A stretch of 64,000 nucleotides of DNA, from the NCBI RefSeq assembly GCF_001700965.1, contig NZ_CP016756.1, positions 2,222,501 through 2,286,500 on the forward strand, given 5' to 3'. This stretch comes from Stenotrophomonas nitritireducens. Lineage in GTDB: Bacteria; Pseudomonadota; Gammaproteobacteria; Xanthomonadales; Xanthomonadaceae. Positions within the stretch are counted from its first letter, which is position 1, and each line of letters begins with the position of its first letter. The translations under genes were made by a program, and so were the position numbers. This document shows positions 29,816 to 38,740 of this stretch, piece by piece. The notes under the pieces are model-generated. The model had not been told where the DNA came from. It saw only the letters and a program-made list of their open reading frames with translations, and searched no databases.

Positions 29816-32800
29816 GCGCCAGCTCCGGTGACAGCATCGGTTTCGTCGTCAAAATCGGGCAATACGCGGCCCTCGCGCAGGGCGGTAAATATCAACAAGG
29901 CGTTGTGGATAAACCTGTGTGTAGTGGCTGGAGAAGCGAACGGATCGCGGCCGCGAAGGGCCAGTTGCAGGGCTTCGCCATTGCGCTCGCCCCAGCTGTG
30001 TTCGCTGCCGAACCAACGCGCCTGGGCGGCGCTTTCACGTTTGTCATCGGCAGCGTTGTAGACCTCCCAGCCGGTGTACGGGGCAAACAGCAGCGGTTGC
30101 TGCATGCCTTCGGAACGTAGCTGCAGCAAGGCTTTCAAGGCTGTTTGTGCGGTTTCTGGCGACAGCTCCGGCAAGTGGTGCGGGCCATAGCCGGCCTGTC
30201 CGTTGTCATGGAACTGCAGCATCGCCGACGGTGTTCCCGCGGCATTGGCCAACAGCCAATCCAGGCCGCCGCGCAGCACATAGGCCACACCTGCGGCACC
30301 GGCATGCAGGCGCACCAGCCCCTGTGGATGGATTTGATCGACACGCCCATGCAGGCGCACGCCATCCAGCTCCACTTCGTAGCGTTGCGAGTCCAGCGGC
30401 TGGCCGTCGTACCACTGCGAAAACGCCTCCGCACAGGGACGGATGCGGCTGAGCATGCGTTCGAACTGTTGCCGTCCCAATGCGCCTGATGGCAACAAAG
30501 CGCGGGCACGCAGGCGCTGGTACAGGCCGGCTTCGCGGCCCTGCAGCAGCGCACTGAGTACATGCTGCTGCAATGAGGAGTGCAGGCGGCCACCGCCGGG
30601 CACCAGCAGCGGCTCGATGTCTTCGCTGTCGTCGATTTCGCCCGCAAGGCGCAAACCCAGGCGCTGGCTGAGGAACTGCCCGGCCGGGTCGCTGAGGAAG
30701 CGCCGCAGTGCGTCCAGTGACAGGCTGTCGTCGTTGAGCGCGCTGGGCAGCGGTGCGTCCAGCGGGCCGTCGAACCACGGTGCCAGGCGCTGACGGCTGC
30801 CGCCGACCGCACTGGCGGCCGGGTGCCACTGGCGCCGGTAGCTGAAACGTCGCGGTTCGCCATCGCCACCAAACGCGGCCGGGGCGAACGGTTGCAGTGG
30901 GTGGCGCACCACCAGCTGCTTGCGGGCAGCGTTGGCATCCTGGTGATAGGCGGCCGCCGCATTGACCAGTTCGCTGACCAGCACCGACGGCTCACGCACG
31001 CTGCCGTCGCGGGCATCGGCGCCCAGATAGCTCAGGTAGAACACTTCCTGGGCGGAGGCGAACAGCTGCAGGAACAGGAAGCGGTCGTCTTCGCGCAGCG
31101 AGCGATCGCCATAACGGCGGCGCTCGGTGCCGAGCTCGGCGGTAAGCCGGCTCAGGCCGGCGGCCGGGTCGCGGCGGGGGAAGTCGCCATCATTCAAACC
31201 CAATACGCAGATCACCCGGAATGGCAGCAGGCGCATCGGCACCATGCGGCCGAAGCTGATGCCGCCGGTGAGCAGCGGCGCGCGGGTATCGGCCTCGGAC
31301 AATACCGAGGCGAAATGCGCACGCACCACTTCGGCCGGCACCGGCGCATCGAAGCCGGCCTTGTTGGCTTCCTCGGCAAACTCGTTGACCAGTTTGCGCA
31401 GCCGGTCCAGCGCGCGCACGGCAGACGGCTCGCTCGGGTTTTCAGGCAGCAGTGCATTCAACAGGCCGAGCAGGCGTTCACGCCATTGGTTGGGGCTCAG
31501 GGCTTCGGCAAGGGTCTTCTGGTGACGGGCCAGCACCCGCAACAGGCGGATCAGCGCATCCAGCGCGGCCAGGCCGCCGCCTTCCAGTTCCGGCCACGGG
31601 GCGACACCGCCGATGTCCTCATCGCTGCCGCTGGCGTGGCCGAGCAGCAGCCGGTCCAGCGCGAACTGCCAGGTGTAGGCATCGTCGGCCGGCGCCTGAT
31701 GCTGCTGGCGGTGCCTGGCATCCAGCCCCCAGCGCGCGCCGGCCGCCTGCAACCACGCATGCAGGCGTTCGAAGGCCGCCGCATCCAGGCCAGAGGCGGT
31801 CGCCAGCGGTGCGCTGGACAGCAGGTCGAGGATTTCATTGAGGCCAAAGCGCGATACCGGCAGGCCCAACAGCTGCACGAAGACCTCGGCCAGCGGCTCG
31901 CCCTGCAGCGGGCTGGCATCGGCCAGCGCCCATGGAATATGCGCATCGTTGCCGCCACGGCCGCCGAACACCGATTCCAGGTACGGCACGTAGGGATCGA
32001 TATCCGGCGCCAACACGGCGATCTCGCGCGGCTGCAGCGGCGGATCGAAGCGCGGGTCTTCCAGCAGCGCGCGCAGTTGCTCATGCAGCACCTGCATCTC
32101 GCGCAGGCGGGTGTGGCAGGCGTGGATCTGGATGCTGGGGTCGTCCAGTCGCAAGGCTTCCAGCAGCGGCGGCGAGGGCAGCGCGCGGCGATGGAACAGA
32201 TCGGCCTGCAGGCGATGCAGCAGGCTGTCGCCGAGGCCGCCTTCGTCCAGCGCGGGCACCGGGATGCTTTCCGGATCGACATAGGCGGCGATTTCGCCGC
32301 TGGGGTGGACCACTTCGTAATCGCCCAGCACCGCCATGAAGTCGCGGCCGGCCTCGCCCCAGGCCTGCAGCAACGGGTTTTCGCCAGCCTCGATGCCGAA
32401 CGGCTCGGCCAGGCCGCTGCGCAGTTTTTCCTTCAAGGTCTGCAGGTCGCCCCAGTAGGAGCGGGTCGGCGTCGGCATATAGAAGTGCAGCGTGCCGACC
32501 CGCGCCTGGGTGGCGATCACCCGCAGTACGTCCGGCGAGACATTGAGCGTGGCGAAGGCGAACAGCCGCTGCGGCAGGCCCTGCGGCAAGGGCTGGTGCT
32601 CGCCTTCGAAGCGGGCCAGATAGTCGTTGATGCGACGCGCGCGGTAGTTCTGGCCACCGGCGATATGCCGCCACAGGATGGCCTGCGGGTCGTCCGGCTC
32701 GGCACCGTCCTCCCAGCGCAGCAGCCAATCGCGGCGCCAGGCCTGGTACTTCTCGAACACCCCGCCCAGTTCGGCCGCCAGCGCCCAGGGCCGCAGCGGA

Positions 32801-33174
32801 TCGTCGCGGTCCAGGTAGGCGCGCAGCCCGGCCATCGCCGGCTTCTGCATCACGGTGTTGTCGGTCAATGCCCCATACAGCCGCCAGTGCAGGCCGGTGG
32901 CGCCCAGGTCATCGCGCTCGCCGGGCACATTGGCCTTCAGCGCCTTAGCGACGAACTCACCGGGAGTCAGGAACTCGAGGTTGGCCGACACCCCGTACTC
33001 GGCCGCCAGGGTGGACTGCAACCAGCGCCGCATCGCCACCTGCGGGATCAGCACGATATCGGCGGCCAACAAGGGCTGGCCGGGCGCCGGCTCACGCAGC
33101 GCGTGGGCCAACAGCTGGGCCAACACGTCCAGGGCATTGGAGTGGTACAGGCGGAAATCGGGGGCATTGCTCAT
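29812..33174 (-). CDS. recC: RecBCD enzyme subunit RecC
   Basis: A 1,120-residue protein, matching the usual RecC length (1,122 in E. coli). The N-terminus has LYHSNALDVLAQLL and PQVAMRRWLQ. A central VLGLNDGDFPRRD motif and the inactive-nuclease C-terminal region are typical. RecC recognises Chi and guides the split strands in RecBCD. It is first in the operon; the promoter should lie between 33175 and the accessory islet upstream, so the islet directly abuts this housekeeping operon. Confidence 0.96.
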   Translation of the reverse strand: MSNAPDFRLYHSNALDVLAQLLAHALREPAPGQPLLAADIVLIPQVAMRRWLQSTLAAEYGVSANLEFLTPGEFVAKALKANVPGERDDLGATGLHWRLYGALTDNTVMQKPAMAGLRAYLDRDDPLRPWALAAELGGVFEKYQAWRRDWLLRWEDGAEPDDPQAILWRHIAGGQNYRARRINDYLARFEGEHQPLPQGLPQRLFAFATLNVSPDVLRVIATQARVGTLHFYMPTPTRSYWGDLQTLKEKLRSGLAEPFGIEAGENPLLQAWGEAGRDFMAVLGDYEVVHPSGEIAAYVDPESIPVPALDEGGLGDSLLHRLQADLFHRRALPSPPLLEALRLDDPSIQIHACHTRLREMQVLHEQLRALLEDPRFDPPLQPREIAVLAPDIDPYVPYLESVFGGRGGNDAHIPWALADASPLQGEPLAEVFVQLLGLPVSRFGLNEILDLLSSAPLATASGLDAAAFERLHAWLQAAGARWGLDARHRQQHQAPADDAYTWQFALDRLLLGHASGSDEDIGGVAPWPELEGGGLAALDALIRLLRVLARHQKTLAEALSPNQWRERLLGLLNALLPENPSEPSAVRALDRLRKLVNEFAEEANKAGFDAPVPAEVVRAHFASVLSEADTRAPLLTGGISFGRMVPMRLLPFRVICVLGLNDGDFPRRDPAAGLSRLTAELGTERRRYGDRSLREDDRFLFLQLFASAQEVFYLSYLGADARDGSVREPSVLVSELVNAAAAYHQDANAARKQLVVRHPLQPFAPAAFGGDGEPRRFSYRRQWHPAASAVGGSRQRLAPWFDGPLDAPLPSALNDDSLSLDALRRFLSDPAGQFLSQRLGLRLAGEIDDSEDIEPLLVPGGGRLHSSLQQHVLSALLQGREAGLYQRLRARALLPSGALGRQQFERMLSRIRPCAEAFSQWYDGQPLDSQRYEVELDGVRLHGRVDQIHPQGLVRLHAGAAGVAYVLRGGLDWLLANAAGTPSAMLQFHDNGQAGYGPHHLPELSPETAQTALKALLQLRSEGMQQPLLFAPYTGWEVYNAADDKRESAAQARWFGSEHSWGERNGEALQLALRGRDPFASPATTHRFIHNALLIFTALREGRVLPDFDDETDAVTGAGA

Positions 33175-33265
33175 CGCGCCATCTTGCCGCAGTGGGATGG
33201 TTTCGACGAGTGATATGGGCGGTGCGGGGGAGGATCGGTGGCTGGGTAGGCATCAGCGCCGCTAT

Positions 33266-33799
33266 TCAATCACCTTCGATCAGCAACTGCGTGCTTACAA
33301 ATTCCTTTGCTGAAAGTGAGGATCCTGGCGCCAGATAGAACCTGAAAATCGCGGTAATGCTCACAGGCTGCGAAGCAAATCTGCTTATGTCGTGATCGGG
33401 AATGGACCAAGGGATACGAATCGCTTGTCCAGGCGCAAGCTCCTGCATCTGATCGAACAGATATGACCTCGGCGGCCCCATGCCCAGCCGCTTCTCTTTG
33501 TTTGAATGGTTGTCGACAAGAATGACTTTGGGTCCCTGTTTGCGGAAGTACTCCACAGGTAATGCGATGGCCTTGTCACCCACATTGATGAGCTCCAGCT
33601 CTACTCGAATCGTCTCACCAGCGAAGCTGCAGGAATCATCGATCAAGCAACGTGCCCGCAGCTCAAGTTTTGGTTGCGCCCCTGTACACATCGCGACCAC
33701 AGGTGCCATCGCCAGTACCGCAACGATGCCACTGAGGAAGTGGCGAATGGAGCACCATGCTCTGTTCTTCGGGAACGTCAATCCCGAATTTGTTTTCAA
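33266..33799 (-). CDS. Exported protein, candidate immunity protein (copy 2 of a tandem pair)
   Basis: A 177-residue protein from TTG at 33799, chosen because GAGGTGA sits about seven bases upstream; an earlier TTG at 33829 adds ten residues. A long basic n-region and hydrophobic core (LSGIVAVLAMAPVVAM) look like a signal peptide. The mature part is a predicted beta-rich domain with ARCL, ELELINVG, YFRKQGPK, VDNHSNKEKR, MGPP and FYLAP. All these motifs recur in the gene just upstream, so the two are paralogs. I do not recognise the family. Position right behind a PAAR-metalloprotease gene suggests a periplasmic immunity protein; this is inference. Confidence 0.65.
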   Translation of the reverse strand: MKTNSGLTFPKNRAWCSIRHFLSGIVAVLAMAPVVAMCTGAQPKLELRARCLIDDSCSFAGETIRVELELINVGDKAIALPVEYFRKQGPKVILVDNHSNKEKRLGMGPPRSYLFDQMQELAPGQAIRIPWSIPDHDISRFASQPVSITAIFRFYLAPGSSLSAKEFVSTQLLIEGD

Positions 33800-33844
33800 A
33801 CTCTCAATCACCTCGCAGGCTCTTTTCAAGATTTATTTGTCAAA

Positions 33845-34330
33845 TCAACGTCCATCCAGAATTCGCAGCTCGGCACTGGCAAATACCTCATCAGCCTGCC
33901 CTGCAACTGGAGCCAGGTAGAAGTTGAACCTCACAGTGATGTCGACCGGCCGCAACGCAAACATTGAGATGTCGTCTTCCTGAATTCTCCAAGGGACACG
34001 AATCGATTTTCCTGGAGGAAGAGTTTCCAGTTTATTGAATAGTTCACGCATAGGTGGCCCCATGCGGAAACGCTTTTCTTTGCCGGAGTGGTTATCCACA
34101 AAGATCATCTTTGGACCTTGCTCGCGGAAGTAGCGTAGTGGCAGGTCCACTCCTTCTTCCCCTCGATTCTTCAACTCCAATTCAACATCAATCGCCTCAC
34201 CCATGAAGCGGCAGGGGTCACCGTAGAGGCAGCGCGCACGTACTTCGATCATGGTTTCAATCTCTTCGCTGTGAGCGGGAGTGGATTGCACTATAAGAAT
34301 CACGAGTGCTAGGAACGTACGGCAGAACAT
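33845..34330 (-). CDS. Exported protein, candidate immunity protein (copy 1 of a tandem pair)
   Basis: A 161-residue protein with a clear signal peptide (MFCRTFLALVILIVQSTPAHS). The mature part shares with the next gene ARCL, ELELKNRG, YFREQGPK, VDNHSGKEKR, MGPP, PGKSIRVPW and FYLAP, about half of positions by eye. The start overlaps the end of the PAAR-protease gene by 22 bases, so the pair should be translated together. The conserved acidic and charged surface and export signal fit a periplasmic inhibitor of a delivered toxin. The family is not recognised. Confidence 0.7.
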   Translation of the reverse strand: MFCRTFLALVILIVQSTPAHSEEIETMIEVRARCLYGDPCRFMGEAIDVELELKNRGEEGVDLPLRYFREQGPKMIFVDNHSGKEKRFRMGPPMRELFNKLETLPPGKSIRVPWRIQEDDISMFALRPVDITVRFNFYLAPVAGQADEVFASAELRILDGR

Positions 34331-35403
34331 AGAACCTCCCGTTCAAGCTCTCTGATTAGTAGCTCCCTCACTTCGATTCCTATATTCCAAACATGTCGAG
34401 GCTTCAGGGTTGTGCTGTATCGCTCCGACATCATGGTTGCCTCTAAATCAGCATCTATTTCTGCGTTTCGTGCCATGACGGTTTCAGTTCCTGAAGTCCC
34501 GTCCGGCATTGCGAACTTGATGGTCTGCTCAGGCTCATCTCGATCCACATACTCGTCAGGCAAGCCCAAGCAGTGCATGAATTCGTGCACGTACACCCAA
34601 GGTGTTGTATCAACGGAAACGTTGATCGTAGTGCCAGTCACATTTTCGCGTTCATAGTGATCATGCAGCTTCATGACATAGTCCTCCCCAATGCTCACGA
34701 AGTCAGCCTCATAGCGGACCGGAAACGAGCGCGTCCCGCATGCACCATCCGTTATCTGCAGGATGAATTTGTTGTTTATTCCCAGCTCGATACCTCGTCG
34801 TAAACGCCGCTTGGCTGTTTCGACATCGCTTTCTTCTACTCGCCCCCACTTTACGAGTCTTATCTTTGCCGTGACCACGATATCGCCACCCGATTTCAAT
34901 GGGACATCGATTCGGAAGCCACAGGTATAGTCGTTCTCAATGCGTGTGCCGTCCGCCTCATAGGCCTCAAAGTAACGGCCATCGGGATACTCCAGCACTT
35001 GACCACTGTGATCTTCCAGCCAGCATCGCGCAGACTCAGCCGAGGGCGTATCCGTGCCAGTCAAAGAGGACGCAATAGGCCGCATTGAAGGAGCGAGCGC
35101 AGAGCGAGTCGTATTGAGCGCCGCAACCGGCGCACCACCCGCACTGACATGCGCCAGCTGCTGCTTGCCTGCCAGCAGTGCACAACCGCAACTGGCTTTG
35201 TCGCCATGGCGTGCCACAGGCTGGCCATCGATCACCAGCGTTGCATCACCGGTGATGATGGAGCCCGGGCCGTGGCGGGCGCAGATGACGCGGTCACCGA
35301 TGCGGGCGACCGCGTGGCCGTCGATATCGGTCTGTGGCGAGCCGGTCAGCACCGAACCACCGGCTTGCAGGGCATCGCCCACGACGATCAGCGTCCTTGC
35401 CAT
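34309..35403 (-). CDS. PAAR-domain protein with C-terminal metzincin-like protease domain (putative T6SS effector)
   Basis: A 364-residue protein from ATG at 35403 (GGAGGGG lies upstream; an earlier ATG adds six residues). Residues 1-85 are a PAAR-type spike tip: GDALQAGGSVLTGSP, CARHGPGSIITGD and the CGCALL end. A linker follows to about 125. The C-terminal part contains HEFMHCLGLPDEY (273-285), i.e. HExxHxxGxxD, the zinc signature of metzincin-like proteases with Asp as third ligand. PAAR proteins cap the type VI secretion spike and carry toxins into neighbours. No VgrG, adaptor or T6SS gene is in the window. Base composition looks less GC-rich than the flanking rec and mla genes. Confidence 0.82.
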   Translation of the reverse strand: MARTLIVVGDALQAGGSVLTGSPQTDIDGHAVARIGDRVICARHGPGSIITGDATLVIDGQPVARHGDKASCGCALLAGKQQLAHVSAGGAPVAALNTTRSALAPSMRPIASSLTGTDTPSAESARCWLEDHSGQVLEYPDGRYFEAYEADGTRIENDYTCGFRIDVPLKSGGDIVVTAKIRLVKWGRVEESDVETAKRRLRRGIELGINNKFILQITDGACGTRSFPVRYEADFVSIGEDYVMKLHDHYERENVTGTTINVSVDTTPWVYVHEFMHCLGLPDEYVDRDEPEQTIKFAMPDGTSGTETVMARNAEIDADLEATMMSERYSTTLKPRHVWNIGIEVRELLIRELEREVLCSAVRS

Positions 35404-35757
35404 CGCGCTCGGCCCCTCCATGGCCGTTGCAGTGATTGCAGTCGGGCTCGACCTTAGTGGCCTGGCGCTTGATCAAGAATGGGATATGTCTGGAAGTGGC
35501 TGTCCCTGCAGCACGATCGGTCACCACGATTGCGGCAGATGGGCGCAGGGACTGTCCCGATAGCTGGACCCCTCACGCTCTGTGCACAGCTTCCGGACGC
35601 CGATTCGACCACTGGGGGGACAGTGTGTTGCCACCAATACCGACCTGCGACGCATGCCGGAAGGCGCGCGGAGTGCGACAATACTGCACGGTCCAGTACG
35701 CTTATGTTCAGGCGCGGCTGGCAATCCTAGAACGTTGGTTTTCCGTTAAAGGCCACC
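35404..35757. other. Intergenic region between the PAAR gene and mlaF
   Basis: About 350 bases between divergent genes. Open frames present are short, mutually overlapping and lack family features, so I call none. It should contain the mlaF promoter and that of the PAAR islet; I see no strong consensus hexamers. GGGACTGTCCC at 35548-35558 is a short palindrome of unclear meaning. Confidence 0.3.
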
Positions 35758-36555
35758 ATGCCCTCAGCTCGGACTCCCTTGGTGCAGTTGTCCAACGTGC
35801 GAATCGATCGCGGCGGACGCACCATTCTGCGCGATGTTTCGCTGCAGGTGCCACAGGGCAGCATCACTGCTGTGCTGGGCCCGTCGGGCAGTGGCAAGTC
35901 CACCATGCTGGCGGCGCTGACCGGTGAGCTGCGGCCGGTCTCCGGCACCGTACAGTTGTTTGGTCGGGATATCCCGCACGGCAACCGTGACCTTCTGGAG
36001 ATGCGCAAGAACGTCGGCGTGCTGTTGCAGGGCAACGGCCTGCTGACCGACCTGAGCGTGGCCGACAACGTGGCGCTGCCGCTGCGCGCGCATACCCGGC
36101 TGCCCGAAGCGGTGCTGCATCGCCTGATCCAGATGAAGCTGCACGCGGTGGGCCTGCTGGCCGCTGCCGATGCCTGGCCGCGCGAGCTGTCCGGCGGCAT
36201 GGCGCGGCGTGTGGCGCTGGCGCGTGCGCTGGCGCTGGACCCGCCGTTGATGATCTACGACGAGCCGCTGACCGGGTTGGACCCGATCGCCTCGGGCGTG
36301 ATCATGAGCCTGATCCAGCGTTTGAACGACAGCCTGGGCCTGACCAGCATCATCGTCAGCCACCATGTGCATGAAACCCTGCCGATCTGCGATCAGGCGG
36401 TGGTGATCGCCAATGGCGGCATCGTGTTCTCCGGTACCCCGGACGAGCTGCAGGCCACGACCGACCCGCTGGTACGGCAGTTCCTGCACGGCGAGCCGGA
36501 CGGCCCGATCCCGTTTGATGCGCCCACGCGTAGCTACGGGTTGGAGAAGGCGTGA
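35758..36555 (+). CDS. mlaF: Mla phospholipid transport ATP-binding protein
   Basis: A 265-residue ABC ATPase. Walker A GPSGSGKST (41-49), signature LSGGMARRVALARAL and Walker B LMIYDEPLTGLDP are complete; the MAR in the signature and the extended C-terminus are typical of MlaF. It powers MlaFEDB, which moves glycerophospholipids between the inner membrane and periplasmic MlaC, maintaining outer-membrane asymmetry. It heads a six-gene cluster. Confidence 0.95.
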   Translation: MPSARTPLVQLSNVRIDRGGRTILRDVSLQVPQGSITAVLGPSGSGKSTMLAALTGELRPVSGTVQLFGRDIPHGNRDLLEMRKNVGVLLQGNGLLTDLSVADNVALPLRAHTRLPEAVLHRLIQMKLHAVGLLAAADAWPRELSGGMARRVALARALALDPPLMIYDEPLTGLDPIASGVIMSLIQRLNDSLGLTSIIVSHHVHETLPICDQAVVIANGGIVFSGTPDELQATTDPLVRQFLHGEPDGPIPFDAPTRSYGLEKA

Positions 36556-36609
36556 TGGTGAAGATGCACGCGGTGTCCGCTTCTGGCCCCCTCTGTAGAG
36601 CAAAAGCTG

Positions 36610-36660
36610 CCCTCATCCGCCCTTCGGGCACCTTCTCCCGCTTGCGGGAGAAGGGAGACA
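36610..36660. repeat. Dispersed palindromic repeat between mlaF and mlaE
   Basis: CCTCATCCGCCCTTCGGGCA is followed by CCTTCTCCCGCTTGCGGGAG. The same unit is found inside recD and in the 13.1-13.6 kb array. It splits the otherwise tight mla operon with a strong hairpin and could affect mRNA processing. Confidence 0.85.
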
Positions 36661-36697
36661 AGCCCTGCAGCCCTCGCGCTTCTGGAGCCGTTCTCTG

Positions 36698-37447
36698 ATG
36701 CCCTTCACCTCCTCCATCCGCTCGCTGGGCCGCGCCGGGCTGTTCTCGCTGACGGTGCTGCGCGGTTCCCTGCCGACCCGTGACTTCCTGGCCGAGCTGA
36801 CCCGCGAAATCTACAAGATCGGCGCGCGTTCGCTGCCGATCATCGCCGTTGGCGGCGCGTTTGTCGGTCTGGTGCTGACTCTGCAGGGCTACCGCACGCT
36901 GACCACCTTTGGTGCCTCCGATGCGCTGTCCACCCTGCTCGGCCTGTCGCTGTACCGCGAACTGGCACCGGTACTGACCGCGCTGCTGTTCATCGGCCGC
37001 GCCGGCAGCTCGATCGCCGCCGAACTGGGGCTGATGCGCGCCACCGACCAGATCAAGGCGCTGGAATTGATGGCCATCGACCCGATCGCCAAGGCGGTGG
37101 CGCCGCGCTTCTGGGCGGCGGTGCTGACCGTGCCATTGCTGACCGGCATCTTCTGCTCGCTGGCCATCGCCGGTGGTTACTTCGAAGCCGTGCACATCCT
37201 GGGCCAGGACAACGGCACATTCTGGTCGGGGCTGCGCGGCAGCGTCGATTTCTGGGATGACTTTGCGGTGGCCCTGCTCAAGTCGGCGATCTTCGGCGGT
37301 ACCGCGGCGCTGGTTGCCGCATATGTCGGCTTCCACGCCGAGCCGACCATCGAAGGTACTTCGGTGGCCACCACCCGCGCGGTGGTGAACGCCTCGCTGC
37401 TGGTGCTGATGTTCAACTTCGTGCTGTCGGCGCTGCTGTTCCAATGA
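36698..37447 (+). CDS. mlaE: Mla phospholipid transport permease
   Basis: A 249-residue integral membrane protein with about five to six helices and the MlaE-family motifs TLQGYRTL, LYRELAPVLTALL, GRAGSSIAAELGLM and TRAVVNASLLVLMFNFVLSALLF. It forms the transmembrane core of MlaFEDB. It lies 142 bases after mlaF, the gap being occupied by a dispersed repeat. Confidence 0.95.
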   Translation: MPFTSSIRSLGRAGLFSLTVLRGSLPTRDFLAELTREIYKIGARSLPIIAVGGAFVGLVLTLQGYRTLTTFGASDALSTLLGLSLYRELAPVLTALLFIGRAGSSIAAELGLMRATDQIKALELMAIDPIAKAVAPRFWAAVLTVPLLTGIFCSLAIAGGYFEAVHILGQDNGTFWSGLRGSVDFWDDFAVALLKSAIFGGTAALVAAYVGFHAEPTIEGTSVATTRAVVNASLLVLMFNFVLSALLFQ

Positions 37448-37550
37448 CGCCGGTCCCTTGCAACCGCCCGCACAGTGCTGTGCCGGGTTCAAACGAACAA
37501 CCCGCTTCGAACACCCCGAAGCATCTGCTGGATCAGGAGTGAGACAACCA

Positions 37551-38075
37551 ATGGCCATCCGTGGACCCAGACTCGAATTTTCCGTCGGCGCCTTCCTGCT
37601 GCTGGCCCTGGCTTCGCTGCTGGTGCTGGCCGTGGCCTCCACCAACCAGCGCTTCGGCATGAGCGGTGGCGGCTATGAACTGAAGGCACACTTCAGCCAG
37701 ATCGGGCAGCTGCGCAAGCAGGCGCCAGTGAAGATTGGCGGTGTGACCATCGGCCAAGTAGCTGACATTCAGCTCGACCCGACTAAATACGATTCCATCG
37801 TGACCCTGGCGCTGGACAGCAAGTTCAAGGACCTGCCGGCCGACACCTCCGCCGGCATCTACACCAGCGGGCTGCTGGGCGAGAGCTACATCGGCCTGCA
37901 GCCGGGCGGCGATCCGGACGTATTGAAATCCGGTGATGAAATCGTCTTCACCCAGCCGGCGGTGGACCTGCTGCAGCTGGTAGGCAAATACATGTTCAGC
38001 GGTGGCGGCAACAACGGCGCTGCTGGCAACGACACCCACGGCGCGGACGCGCCCGCTACGGAACCGCAACCATGA
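37551..38075 (+). CDS. mlaD: Mla MCE-domain substrate-binding protein
   Basis: A 174-residue protein. One TM helix (about 10-30) anchors a periplasmic MCE domain with YELKAHFSQIGQL, PVKIGGVTIGQV and the SYIGLQPGGD motif. A Gly/Asn-rich C-terminal tail ends ATEPQP. MlaD hexamers form the lipid-conducting collar on MlaE. The ATG at 37551 has AGGAGTGAG upstream; the frame upstream of it overlaps the mlaE end and lacks features. The stop overlaps the mlaC start by 4 bases. Confidence 0.95.
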   Translation: MAIRGPRLEFSVGAFLLLALASLLVLAVASTNQRFGMSGGGYELKAHFSQIGQLRKQAPVKIGGVTIGQVADIQLDPTKYDSIVTLALDSKFKDLPADTSAGIYTSGLLGESYIGLQPGGDPDVLKSGDEIVFTQPAVDLLQLVGKYMFSGGGNNGAAGNDTHGADAPATEPQP

Positions 38076-38740
38076 AAGTGAAACTGCTTACCGCCGTGCT
38101 CGCTGCGGCCCTGCTGGCCACCGCGCCGTCGCTCGCGCTTGCACAGGCGCGCCCGGCCGCAACCGCCGCGCAGCCTTCGGCTGCTGCCCGCACCGTGCTG
38201 GATTCCAGCACCCGCATCATCAACGCCCTGCAGACCCGTCGCGCCGAGTTCCGCGCCAACCCGGCAACGCTGCGCAGCTACATCGATGGTGAACTGAGCC
38301 GCGCTTTCGACCGCGACTACGCCGCCCGGCTGGTGCTGGGCGTGCACGGCCGCGGCGCCGCCGATGCCGACGTCAAGCTGTTCGCCGATGCCATGGCCGA
38401 CAACCTGATGTCCCGCTACGGCTCGGCCCTGCTCGACATCCAGGGCAAGCCCAGCTTCCGCTACAAGAGCGAGCAGCCGCTGCCCGGCAACCGCGGCGTC
38501 AAAGTGTCCACCGAACTGGTGCGCGCCGGCAGCGAGCCGACTCCGGTGGAGTACCTGATGCGCAACGTCGATGGCCAGTGGAAGATCTTCGACGTGATGA
38601 TCGAAGGCATCTCCTACGTGCAGACCTTCAAGAACCAGTTCGATGCACCGCTGCGACAGAAGTCGATCAAGCAGGTGGCCACCGAACTACGCAGCGGCAG
38701 CATGCAGGCCAGCGCCGGCCCGGCTCCCCGTGGCAAGTAA
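38072..38740 (+). CDS. mlaC: Mla periplasmic phospholipid shuttle
   Basis: A 222-residue MlaC/Ttg2D-type protein. A signal peptide ends about residue 25 (SLALAQ). The mature part has the family's DRDYAARLVLG, TELVRAGSEPTPVEY and VDGQWKIFDVMIEGISY motifs. It carries phospholipid between MlaA in the outer membrane and MlaD. It is coupled to mlaD by an ATGA overlap and to mlaB by an 11-base overlap. Confidence 0.95.
   Translation: MKVKLLTAVLAAALLATAPSLALAQARPAATAAQPSAAARTVLDSSTRIINALQTRRAEFRANPATLRSYIDGELSRAFDRDYAARLVLGVHGRGAADADVKLFADAMADNLMSRYGSALLDIQGKPSFRYKSEQPLPGNRGVKVSTELVRAGSEPTPVEYLMRNVDGQWKIFDVMIEGISYVQTFKNQFDAPLRQKSIKQVATELRSGSMQASAGPAPRGK

Noticed and set aside
35422..35757. Small genes between the PAAR gene and mlaF
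   Set aside because: Open frames on both strands are short, overlap each other, and show no family features or ribosome sites.
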